64,000 bases of DNA from Stichopus chloronotus (Eukaryota; Echinodermata; Holothuroidea; Aspidochirotida; Stichopodidae). Location: NCBI GenBank assembly GCA_021234535.1, contig CM037848.1, positions 10,517,444 through 10,581,443 of the forward strand, given 5' to 3'. The notes beneath the pieces are model-generated. The model was not told where the DNA came from and made no database searches. It worked only from the letters and a program-made list of their open reading frames with translations. This document shows positions 12,801 to 24,276 of the stretch, in pieces. Position numbers and translations under genes: made by a program. Position 1 is the first letter of the stretch; every line of letters begins with the position of its first letter.

Positions 12801-14987
12801 ACACAGTCATTAATGATGAAATTTTTGTTAAGACGACTTTATTAAACTGGAGAGAACAGTCACATTTTGCGCTCAGTTGTCCATTGGGCAAGCACAAGAC
12901 ATTGCAAGAATTTCATCACAGCGGGTTTTTCACCACAGGCCCTCTCGCAAGATTGGAAGCAGGGATTGATGAATTTAGCAATGCAAACATCATGTGACCA
13001 GGTATACTGAAGTTGACAAGATTTTGACATTCTGCTCTTTCACAGCTGAGTAAGATTGCTATACATTATATTAGTTACAGGATTGTTGCCAATGCCTACT
13101 GTGTATTAAAATGTAAACAAAGTCTTGATAAAGTACACATACAGTACTATTTACCAGGGTTGTGGCCTGGTGTGCAGTGCCGGTAATTTCCCACTCAGCA
13201 TTCGTTATCAGCTTAAGCCTTACTGAACAGCAATTCCTTTACAAAATGTAGTAAATGCATATGATGGGAGAAGTGGCCTTTAGAGTTAACATGCAAAGAT
13301 GTTTTAGTATTTCTCCATAACAATGCTTACAAGAGTGTAGAGCTGGGGCAATGCACCTGCCGAGGCATTGCCACTAGCTAAACCCCACCAGGAGTCCTGA
13401 TGCAGGCCTCTGGACCCCCCAGGAGGTGGATGATTCCATTGCTTGGAGCCTAGCATTACAATTTGTTCAGCTAAAACTCTGCTGTACAGTAGATGCAACA
13501 ACTTTGGATAAATGTTTACCTGTGCATCTGCTACTTGAGAGTCATGTGACTTAGCAAATTTCTGTCTTGCGTCTACAGAGAAGTAAGAAAAAAACATATT
13601 GTGTGGCAGACTTAACTTGGACATTGAGGTTTACTTTTCCACTCTAATAGTACAGGCATACCATATACAGCATCGTTAAGCCAAGATGGTCTTCAGCAAT
13701 CCTAAAATTATGCTCTCAGACTTCCGGTATGAAAGCACCTTTACTGTACACTATGCAATCAGATGTAGGCCCTGTGACACACAGACATTTGAATTCCATA
13801 AACTAACGTTTGAATGCAACAAAGTTTGTGGAAAGAAAGTGAAATGACCTGCGAGTGACAGATGACAGACCCACAGTATATTAGCACACTACGTATCTAT
13901 GACATTGCTTGCAATCTTCTCATACCAGAAGGGTGAAGAGGTAAAACAAAATACACACACCAGGATGCAAATCACATACACCAGCAGGATTCCTAAAATT
14001 AAAATAGGTCATTTAATGACTTGATTCAACCAACAAGCACACACGAGCAGCCTCCGGTGTGTGTGAACTTGTGAAGAGGATGACTGGAATTATGCAGGTA
14101 TCTTAAAGGAGTAAGGTCACTGTCACTGTGTGAGAAACACACTCTGAACAATTTTGGGAAGTCCTCCTCCAAGTAGGAGCAAAACTATATCTTCAAATCT
14201 ACTTGCAGGCAAACAAGGATCAACCAACTCATAGTCACACTAATCTAAGCCTAAGCTTAATCACCATGATCACGGTTTGGCTTAAACCTCTTTTTGCCGA
14301 TGATTACGTTCTGTTTGCACGAACATGTTTCCGTGCATAGACAGAACGATCCTGCAAACATGCCTCTAATTTGCAATTTAAACAAGGAGCAGAATCTGCA
14401 GATACTGTACCAGCCAAAAGTCTGGCAAGCAATTCTACGACAGAAAACACATATTACATTCAGTGTTGTCTTTGACTGTGTGTCCTATACACTATTACTC
14501 TTTTAAGGGGAAACTACTAATTGATACCAATTGGAAACTGTTTTAAAAATTCCTCTTCTCATCATGTGTGCAGTTGATGAATTTTATAATGCCCACATTT
14601 TGTACATATATGAATGTTACTGCGGAAACTTTGTTGGGTCCCAAGTTTGAACAAATTGTGTTTTCCATGATGTAGTTTACTTCAAAAATTATGGTTTAAA
14701 ATTGCTTAAATACGTAGTAAGAAGACATGTTCCTTGCCTGGAGTTACAGTACCCTTTAAGGACTCTAAAGCTGTGATTATCCTAACCACACTACAGCATG
14801 AACGATAAAGTGACATACGTTAATGTACATCAGCTTCTGCATTTACTGTACATTTACTACATCTCTCCATGCTTAGATAAAAAATATCCGAAGGAAAATA
14901 AGATCATGCTATGGATTGAAACAGATATATTAGTCTATTACAGATGAAGACAAGGGCATTAAAGCGAACATTTTTGTTGTTTTCTGG
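6871..14987. other. 8 kb without a recognisable gene
   Basis: I found no exon on either strand with convincing splice sites and protein character. Open frames of 60-109 codons are scattered and look like chance. A C-run followed by GACAAAATTTGGACC (about 10070-10095) resembles the end of a degraded DNA transposon. A pocket richer in CpG lies at about 11240-11800. ACAGTA / TACTGTA words are frequent throughout. Confidence 0.45.
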
Positions 14988-15085
14988 AAATTTGACGACC
15001 ATACTGTACTTTCATTAGTTTTGTTGACGCAACTTGAAATTTGACAACCATACTGTACTTTCATTAGTTTTGTTGACGAACTTCA
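14988..15085. repeat. 49-bp tandem duplication
   Basis: Two adjacent copies of a 49-bp unit containing AAATTTGAC(G/A)ACCATACTG and TTTCATTAGTTTTGTTGACG, starting at 14988 and 15037. They differ at very few bases, so the duplication is young. Confidence 0.9.
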
Positions 15086-16594
15086 CATCAAAATAAGTAA
15101 ACATTACTGTAAGATGGTAATGTTTCGATGTTTTAAGTCCAAATTCAGCCATTTTCTGTGGGTGGTTGGATGTTCAAAATTCCATATTTCTCTGTGATGT
15201 AATTTCAATTCCATGTTCATATTTTGCTAACTTATAAGAAATCACAGTTCACAAATTTATCAAAATTAATGTATGCCTCCCTACCAACCTCCTTCAGCAT
15301 CCCCAGTGAATCTGAATGGTCAATGTCTTTGAAGACCAATTTTAGCTATATCTGTACTTTTGTCACGGGAAACCCCTTTTATCAATGAATTTCCATACAG
15401 GTACAGTGTTTCCTTCAAATTCTGTTTCTTTTTCCGTTCTTCTGACACACAGGAAACTTGCCACTTTACATTACTGCAGTGTCAGATAATGATAAACTTA
15501 GTAAAATAATGAGAGATGAAGCTTTTACATACCAAGTTATAAATGATAAAGGCAATGTTTGAACAAGACCTTAAGTACACTCACAAGATACAGTACCACT
15601 CTACCACTCTTTCAGCATCACAACTCTAGGGCTTTGTCACAGTACAGGTACAGTACTTGGAAATAGGCTTCTTTTCATACATGATTGTGGGCCCGCTTTA
15701 TTCTTTTCAGAGTAATTGGGATGCGTTAACTTTTTCACTAATGTAGAAATGGTAACTCACAAAGATTTACAATTTTCCAAATAAAATTATAAAAAAGTCA
15801 GTTAATCATTTTGCTAGTTCTCAAAGTACAGTAAAAGGTACCACCACCAAAAGCATTTAAAGTTAATTGACAGTACGACCTACTACTGCGCCAACCACAA
15901 TTTCAGAAAACTTGTCACAAGTTAGTTACTAAGTTATCTGTTGAATAATTTTTCAAGTGATAAATTACCTGGATAAACTGCTGGTTTGACACAGAAAGAA
16001 GTGCATTCCATGTGCATTCCATTTACCTATGCAAACTGGAATAATGCAAAACTGACATGTAAACTACAGTATGTGTACATGTACAGTTCATTTCTAGTGG
16101 TGAGTAGCAAGTTCTGAAAACTACCACCTGGCAAGGCATATCAAATCCCAGGTCGATTGAATACAGTGTGTAAATTATTTCGCAGCATCAATCTGTGTGT
16201 AGCTTCATGGAACCGAATAAATACAAGCCACTTTTGGAAATAACTTACCTCTAATTCAAATACTTCGGTGGTTCCATGTCAAACTTTTCCAACACATGTA
16301 TTCAGTTGGAACCAGGTATTTGGCAACGTTCATCAACATATTGGATCTCATCCTGACGTGCAACCACACAGAAACTTACAATGCTTACAATGCCCACAAT
16401 GCTTAGCAAGCAATCCATCACCTTTCTGGATAAAACAAAGTGCTCTTATACTGTAGGGACCAACAGTATGCATTTTTTTTCAGCACACAATACATTTCTG
16501 ACAAATGTTTTTGAACACTTTGCAATTCTTCGACTATCCAAAGAATTCACAGAGTCTACCTTTTCTGTTAAATTGCTACCACTGCAGGGTGGAA
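15086..16594. other. no gene recognised
   Basis: AT-rich non-coding DNA with scattered GTACAGTA words and no supported exon. Confidence 0.4.
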
Positions 16595-16680
16595 TGTTAG
16601 CTTGGTAGTTCCAGCATCCAACCTTGTAAACTATAGATCCTGGATCGAATGCTGGTGAAACCACTGGGAATTTTCTGGGG
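16595..16680 (+). mobile_element. tRNA-derived SINE fragment
   Basis: Contains an A-box-like TAGCTTGGTAGTTCC (about 16598-16612) and, about 30 bp further, a B-box-like GGATCGAATGC (about 16642-16652) against the consensus GGTTCGANNCC. Spacing and order match an RNA polymerase III internal promoter of a tRNA head. No complete tRNA fold is evident, so this is a SINE remnant rather than a tRNA gene. Confidence 0.55.
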
Positions 16681-16877
16681 AACTCAAATTGCTTGTTTGG
16701 AAAGCTGTTTACAATGGTGTTGAGTTGATTACTTTATTCGGTATTTTTCAATAATTTGGATTTCTGTTGTCCATTTCAGGTCTAACCTGCTTCAGTTTGC
16801 TGGGTGCAGCTCTGTTAGGCATTTGTGAGTAGCCCTTTACCTCACCTAGTCTTTGAGGAAGTGACTAAAGACTTATG

Positions 16878-17225
16878 CCATTTTATCATACCATCCATTT
16901 GACTGATATTTCCTTCTTAGATCATTCTTACTTATTTGATTTTAGCTTCAAACTTCCACCTACTTTAGTTTGATTTGCTATTTTGCTTTTCTTATTTCAT
17001 TAGTTTTAAGGGGAGAGGGGGTTGCTACCTTTCTTGAGCATGTAGGTATGGGTAGAAATCTGGGGAGGGGATGTTTGTCCATTCTTGTACTTTTAATGTC
17101 AATTTTGCCATACCATTCACTTGACTGATGCTTCCTGTAGATTGTGCTCCCTTATTTGATTTCAGCCTTGACCTTCTATCCACTTTAGTTTGATATGCCT
17201 TTTCCATTTTTTTTATAATTTCTTT
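16878..17225. repeat. diverged tandem duplication, period about 225 bp
   Basis: Segments 16878-16998 and 17104-17225 share TACCAT(C/T)CA, TTGACTGAT, CTTATTTGATTT, CCACTTTAGTTTGAT and TTTTCTTATTTC-like tails. The spacer between them is GGGGAGGGGG-rich. Non-coding. Confidence 0.6.
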
Positions 17226-18237
17226 TTTTGTTGTGTCCTTTGTTTTGTGTCTAGTTTCCACTGTGTGAACATATAATTTACAAAAAATTGAACAAAGGGG
17301 ACACTTCAGTTAATGAAACTTCATGTGGGTCTTAAACATTTATGGTAGCAACTGTAACAACTAACATCATTGACCTTTAATTCCAATGCAATATATATTA
17401 CTTAAAATAACAACTCTTTCATATGTGAAGAAATAATAGTACAAAGAATGAAAAGACAGAAAAATAAAATAACTTCTGTTTGATGTTTTTCGTAATTCCC
17501 TTTCTTTTTCCATAGGCCTAGTTCCCTTTGAAATATCGGAACATAGGTCTTCTGTACATACAGAGGGACACAGAAACAGCGCATCATCAAATCCACTGTA
17601 AAATTTAATCGCGAACTGAGATATTTTAAACTGTAATGACTCAAAATATCATCCACAAACCCACTACAAATATCAACGGGAAACTTATCGATTTTTCATC
17701 CACAACCTACAATGATGTGCCTTCTCAACATAATATTATACACATTTAGAAACCTATCACATCGCATCCATGAATCAACTCCAAAATATTCGCAGAGAGC
17801 CTGGAAAACTGTTGGACAAAATTTTCAGCATTAGAATATTTTTGGTGTCAGCATCTAGCAACCTAACATCTGGTGGTAAGGTCACAAGATCCTATCCACA
17901 TCTACTCAAACTTTGGGAATGTTTGTAAGTGGTGGGGTATTCCTCTAGAATTACTCAGTCTACCCTTCCTCCTTAACTAGATCGGTCCTTTTATTGCTTG
18001 ACCTGAGACCGAGTGTCTCTATGGTTTTATTTATGTCACCGTAAGAGTGAAACATGGAGATGTTCTACATTGCTAATTGTCAAGTTTGAACGACAGTGTT
18101 CCTTGGTAAGCTACCACTGACGCATTTGGGGATATAAAAAGTCAATAATACTCCTTCACTCATTTGGAAATGTACACTAGTATACGCCTAGAAAATATGA
18201 TGAAAACACACATTTCCAGCACATTTACCATCCTGTC
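17226..18237. other. no gene recognised
   Basis: Non-coding AT-rich DNA up to the left end of the terminal-inverted-repeat element. No supported exon or repeat. Confidence 0.4.
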
Positions 18238-19659
18238 CAGGGTTTCCCCTGGGTTTTTCAGAGTATGAGGCGGTGAGATCGAATTACTTGACGCCGCCAT
18301 GAATTTTGGGTTCAAATCCGTACTCAGTAGGTTCTCGAAGAATGGGTGATTTCTAGGATTTTGACCATGATGCAAACAGCGCTAGACAGAGTGTAAATCT
18401 CCAGGAGAGTAGTCACAATATAGTCGGATTTTCCGCCACTTAATGGCGCGGTAGGCGTCATTCGATAGCAAAACAATTGTCATACCAGCGTGGGGTCAAT
18501 GGGCCTGCCTTGAGGGGTCCATGGGCCATCCCGGTAGGGGTTCAGGGTGCACAGCACCCGGAGACTCAGCGATTTTAGCGTTTTTAGACGTGTACGAATC
18601 ATTTGAAATACATGCTAAATTTCAACTCTTTAAGTTGTAACGGGTGAAAACACGATAGTCCTATCACAAAAAAATCATTGATATTGCTTCAAAATCAAAA
18701 CGTTCTATGAAATGCTGCACATGTCATGTAGAGTAAACTGTATTACATACATTTTTGAAGTTGAAATGTCCCTAAAAGTTTCGTGAAAAGAATCACGTAA
18801 GATCCTGTGCAGCCTTCCGAAAATTTTAAGTAATCATATCCTAACACAGTGGGTGTATACTGAATAGCCTAACCACCCTGGAAATTCATATTTCCATATT
18901 ACAGGGAACAAGTGACATTTTATAAGTTGCAGGTCTCAGAGTTTTGTTTTGTTCATCGATCATAGTCACTTTAAAATGTTTAGACTAAAGGTTTGAAGAA
19001 GCAGACTATTGGCTTCATGAAGGGTTTTGGACATAGAAATATGTGTCCATTTTTGTATTTCTATGGGTTGCGATATGTCCGCTAGCTGTCATTCTGCAGA
19101 TAGTTTGCGTATGCAGGCAGGCCTAAGCTTATGCTTTTTAATTGACATTGAACGTAGTAAATGAGGTATCTGTAGAATCCTCTGGAAACATTTGCCAACG
19201 TTGTTTTTTTTTTCACATATATAACTCGAAAAATATTGATCATCAGTAAAAAATAAGGGCATTCTATTACAGGAATAGCAATTTACTTCAATTTTTGTTG
19301 AAGATTGAACGTGGATGGGGCATTTCGGATACACATTTGAATGGATTTATTTACCAGTTATTTTCGGACGTAACTATTTCGGAAACCACATGTGTGATCT
19401 CTACCATGGCATTCTGTGATCGAATGTTCAAAACAAGTTATGCAAGGTATGTACAAGATACAGATAAACACGGCCAGAAGTACAAAAGTGGATTTCCCGC
19501 TAGATGCAAACTTTCCCGGGAAGGAGCCTCCTGCTTCCCGACTTTTTCCAGCCCTGTCATATAAAAACGTGAGGCGGTAATAACGGTATTTTTTGGCGAG
19601 GCGGTCTTAAAAAGTTGCGAGGCGGCCGCCTCCGGAATTAAGTACCAGGGGAAACCCTG
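18238..19659. mobile_element. 1.42-kb DNA transposon with 15-bp inverted repeats
   Basis: The left end CAGGGTTTCCCCTGG (18238-18252) is the exact reverse complement of the right end (19645-19659). Both ends are flanked directly by CTGTC (18233-18237 and 19660-19664), a probable 5-bp target-site duplication. GAGGCGG / GCCGCC subterminal motifs recur inside both ends. No transposase reading frame is visible, so the element is non-autonomous. The CAGGG terminus is hAT-like, but hAT makes 8-bp duplications, so the superfamily is open. Confidence 0.8.
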
Positions 19660-20862
19660 CTGTCAATGTTGTGCATTGCAGTATCATGGTCACAAAAGGC
19701 TTGCATGGCTTACGCTGCACCACAGCTGTTCTTCTTTATGCTCTGAAACATTTCAATTTCGACACTTGCAGTTTGAAAAAGTGGAGTATATTACAGGGTT
19801 GCACTGTCTGCACTTTTCCTCCTCATAATGCACTGCACTGGTGATTAGCAATGTTTTTATATAGCTTACTTCGACTGACGGTAACTTAGGCCTAGTGTAT
19901 ATGTGATTTCTCAGGAGGTGATTTATTCTGTGAAATATCCAAAACGTACACGTGTGATGAACTAGCCTACTTTGGTTGTGAACTCAGGCTGAGGTCGTTT
20001 CAATATGTATGCCTAGCCTGGCCTAGCCTTCTTTAAGCTAGACTTCAGGCAGTCAGGCTTCATTCAGTCACTGACCTCTTGATTCTACAATAGGTCCAAC
20101 TTCTGAACTAAAATAAGCCTAGGACTGGAGCGTAGGCCTAACAAGTTACGTAAGCATAACATACTGATGTACACATAATAACTTATGCGCTAATTACCTA
20201 GCATACAGTACTCAGTAGGTCACTCATAGCATATGCCTAGGCCCTAAGTTGGCCTATCCTATGCTAGCTCACTTGCAGAGACGCCTTACATTTTGAAACT
20301 TGGGTTCTCCTCTCTAATTACAGCCGAGATATGTCTCCGATGGCAAGAAAGAGTGGCATAACTCTCACTCAAGTTAAGTGCTCACATTCGGTATCAACCA
20401 CTTAACTTGCAGAGGTGGATGTAACTCCTTTTCTTGATCGAGAGCAATTTATGCTCTTGAGTTACCGGTCCGTCTGCATTTTGTCTAGCACTAAAGTCGG
20501 TGTAATTGGCTGACCTGAATCGGAATATAAATATGCAGGCTGCAGCTGCAACGTTCATGTGCTTGCTGCTGTACGTATGAGGTATCCGGTCAACTACGTG
20601 CATACGATTAAGTTAACTACACGCATACGACTGACGGTAGTCATGTAGTAATAGCAACGTCTCAGTCTATGCACACAGTACCGACACCGGTGATTTTCTA
20701 AAAACATCAACATATTAAATTCAAGGTCAATAGTAAGGTCAACTGATACTATTCGTGTAACTGAGTTAAAACGCTCTGGTTGTGAAGCCCTGTAGAACCG
20801 TAAAAATTGAGGGTAATAATTAGATTAAAAATACTTAATGTTAAATTCCTCAAGCTTGAACT
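19660..20862. other. TAGGCCTA-rich non-coding DNA
   Basis: No exon found. GCCTAGCC, CCTAGG and TAGGCCTA-type words are repeated, for example about 19885, 20010-20030, 20110-20140 and 20235-20265. Short open frames on the minus strand show no protein character. Confidence 0.45.
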
Positions 20863-21305
20863 TACACTTCATTTAGAGTTTGCTGTTCAAACTTGGAACC
20901 CAAAGAACGATTTACTCATGAAAGTCCAGCGCAGGGCTCAGTACTAGATTGATTAGTGCCTTCAAATATGTCCCTAGTAAAACAGTAGGTTTCGTCTCTT
21001 AAATCTTACTTTACTCAAGTTGAGCTGAGACGATAAGGCTACGTGGAGATTTGATACAAGCCTACAAGGTTAAATCATGGTGTTGATAATTTATCATTCC
21101 CTGATTTTTTCAAGTTTGCAAATAGTAAAATTACAAGAGGTCATTGACGGTCTTAAACTCCAGAAGGTGGCAAAGCAGGATCAATATTCGCAGTAGAGAA
21201 AATCCGTTTTTTTTTCAGAGTGAATGAGTGGAATGGGTCGCCTGAGGATTTAGTGATGGCAAGAAGTGTTCATGGGCTTATAGAAAGCACTGGACATGTA
21301 CTTTA
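20863..21305 (+). pseudogene. LINE reverse-transcriptase C-terminal fragment
   Basis: Conceptual translation gives pieces of a non-LTR retrotransposon ORF2 C-terminus in the right order but in different frames: HLEFAVQTWNPKNDLL then KVQRRAQ (about 20877-20940), TRLISAFKYVPS after a frameshift, DFFKFANSK-like sequence at about 21100, and RVNEWNGSPEDLVMARSVHG (about 21218-21280). This matches the CR1/L2/Jockey-type tail (LEYAVQ.W.P, VQRRATRLI, RVV..WN.LPE.VV.A.SV). Stops and frameshifts show it is dead. It is 5'-truncated, as LINE copies often are. Confidence 0.8.
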
Positions 21306-22300
21306 AGCTTTGTGACTTTGTTTGACTTTTGGTTTGACTTTTGCACCTTTTTTTCTGTTTGGGTGTTTTCTTTTTACTTTTCAGGGTCCTAGACGGGGAC
21401 TTAATTAGGCCTAGTCCTTATCCCTCCTGATCTTTTTCTTATAACTAAACTTAACTATACGTCCTAGGGGTGATCTACTTGAAATGTTTAAAATTGTTCA
21501 TGTTCGAGTTTATAATTTATTTTTCAATCATTGTTTTTTCCCCAACTCTTCTCACAAAGAGTCGTGGATGAATGGCCTGCCAGCCTGTGATGATGTCTAA
21601 GAGTGTTGATGCCTCCCAGGCTTGAAGAATGCATTTGATAAATATTTTCGGCAGTGTGGGAAGTTTTGACTGTTTTCTATTTAAAGACTATGTCTGCTCT
21701 CTCAGCCTGGGTCTTTTTGTTCTTTCTGATCATTTACTAACTATGACAATTTCACCTCAGCTCCATTACTGTATTTACCTTGCGTAGGTGCTTAAATGCA
21801 GCACATGTTTCTGCGGATTTGATCTGGGTAATTGAATGTGCTTTGAGAACGCGCAACGTACTAAGCCGACATCGTAATTCATCAAGGTGATGAGTCACCA
21901 AAGAGTGGAATGCGAAAAATGCAGTCAAACATACAGAGAACTGAGCGAAAATAACGCAGTGGTGATTCTGTATCTCCTCGTGCAGCTTCAAAACAGGAGA
22001 GTGATAAAATATTAAGATTGCATAATCGGTACCATGAATGATATCCCGGCAGAGTTATTATTGTTAATGTTTTTTTTTTGCATAAGTTCATTTGATTTTT
22101 ATTTAGAGGGAAGGCAATATTTTATTTTTAATTAGGCATCACAGTACGTTACTTGTTAAAAGGAAAGATGTGTACCCTCTTGTTTCTATAAATATTTTTT
22201 TTTTTGACATGATACATGACAATTTACGGGTGGAGGAGATTTCGATTTACGGTTTATCATCGTGTCCGTGCATAGAAAACTAGATAACCTAGTTACCAAC
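21306..22300. other. LINE 3' flank and upstream DNA of the coiled-coil gene
   Basis: Starts with T-rich sequence and a TTAGGCCTAG word that may belong to the LINE 3' end. The rest is non-coding with no supported exon. Confidence 0.35.
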
Positions 22301-22593
22301 TTTTCTTACCCCCATATATACTGGAATAGTCTAAACGTCATAAATCCGGAGACAAGATTGACCAATAAAAAGTCAAACAAATTGGCCGCGATTGACGGAT
22401 CGGAGTTGTGAATGACACGAGGCCTGGGTATACTATCAATCCAATGCATGATATCCATTTTCGCCGATCAGACATACTGACTGAGTTTCAGGACAGAGCT
22501 AGAGCAGGATGAAAGTGCTGCAAGAACACTAAAATATGGATTGCATACTTGTGAAGTATGGGTGTTTAGAAAATCAGTTTTAACAAACTACAG
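22300..22593 (+). promoter_or_regulatory. candidate promoter and non-coding exon 1
   Basis: The first coding exon (from 24277) begins with a splice acceptor, so an upstream 5' UTR exon is needed. The best donor upstream is CTACAG|GTAACT with exon end at 22593. Above it are a CCAAT motif at about 22363 and a TATATA at about 22315. Transcription start cannot be fixed from sequence alone. Another exon 1 anywhere upstream is possible. Confidence 0.3.
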
Positions 22594-24276
22594 GTAACTC
22601 GATTGTAAATGGCCCACGTGAAGCGAAAGAAAAAGCGTATAACAGGCCAACGCAGTTGATGCACGTTAGGCCAGCACCAAAACAAAAGTCATACTCATAG
22701 TAACTCGCAATAGGACTAAACGCCTAGGCCTATACCAAAAAGTTATATCATGGTACCTTAGGCTTAGCTAAGGACCAAGGTTAGGAACATTCAGTGTTCA
22801 GTGGTTTGGCAATGGCTCTGCACGATAACGTGCATTTTCGCCGGTGTTCGTCCATGAACATATCCCTCCATGAGTATCGATGCTTTAATCTTATCCTCAA
22901 ACTCTAAACTATCATTAACTTTTGTATTTGCCCTAGGCTAGTCTGCTAGTTGCCAGTGCAGTCTGATCTACTAGGCCTAGGCCTATATACAGTAAAACGG
23001 AATTTAACAGGTTGTAGGCTACTCCCAGCGGTTCAGTCAAATGTAATATATACTTATTACAAAATCGCAAATTATATAATGGAAGGATTAATATGTTTAA
23101 ACTTCAGTTTTTCATTTGTTTAGAACCATTAAGTAGCCATATTCCATTTTAACATTGTCACTGCAAGACCCATTCTTTCACCTAGGCAGGACAAGTATCT
23201 AACTTTTAGTAGTGTACATCAGACCTTCTAAAGCAAAGACACCATGGAATTGCCCTTGTGGGCTGAATCTTAGTTCTTCTACTCCTGTGTGATGATTTTT
23301 TTTTTCACAAAAAAAAAAATCAACTTCACTAAAACATTTCTGTAATGCTGGCATGGTGATTGAATGGAACAACTTGCAAATTAATCATTTAACTTCTTTT
23401 CGCCAATATGACCAGCCGTGTCTTTATTATATGGCAATTCACACTGCAGCAGTATCATTATGCATTCAGGTCTAGGCAATTAGACTTGTGATTTTAATTG
23501 CCCCATCCCTTTTCTTTTTGGAGTCTTGTGATTTCTTTAATATTCTTAAAGTGATTTGCAGAACATCTCTATGCAAATTTTAATATTTGTTGTTGTTAGT
23601 GTATGTCACACTGGAAAATTGTTATACAGCTGATTGCCTTTGGCATCAGTGTTGTCAAACTTGCCATTTTGAAATCCTGGCTAAGGCCCTTTTGTCAAGG
23701 GGAGGGGGAGAATGGAGTGGAGGAATTGTGACTGGCAGACTGCTTTGCTTAAACTTTGTGGTGTAGGGCTATAATCTTTCACAATACAATAGCTTCTGCA
23801 GAGAAATTTAGAATTTTAACAGTGTGAGTGTTTCCACAGAACGAGTCAGTACAGTTCATAACTGCTGGGAAGTTAAACAGCACAAGCAGTTTATTTTAAG
23901 ATGAGGTTCAGTCTAGAATTTTGACTGATTGAAAATTACTCCCAATTTTTAAGGTTGATTATCAGCATAATGAAACACTGTTTCTATATTATGTGTAATT
24001 TCTGGATTGAATATACACTAAGATATTGTCGACGACCTCTTGTGTGCATTTAATCACACACTTTTTCTGTGCTCTGCTGTATGTAGGCCATACTTCAGGA
24101 GCCAATTTAATTTAGAAGCAATCTTAAAGACTGCTTCAAGTGAAGAGGTACAGAAAATGTCTTTTAAGCTCAGCAGCAGATACAGATGATGCTCAGTAAC
24201 TATGATGATGTAAATCAATATATCTGCACAATCAACAGTTCTAAGTCAATGTTGAGATGTTTTTCTCTGTTTTTAG

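Noticed and set aside
13304..13624. 106-codon minus-strand open frame
   Set aside because: No family recognised, no supporting exons nearby, composition like its surroundings.
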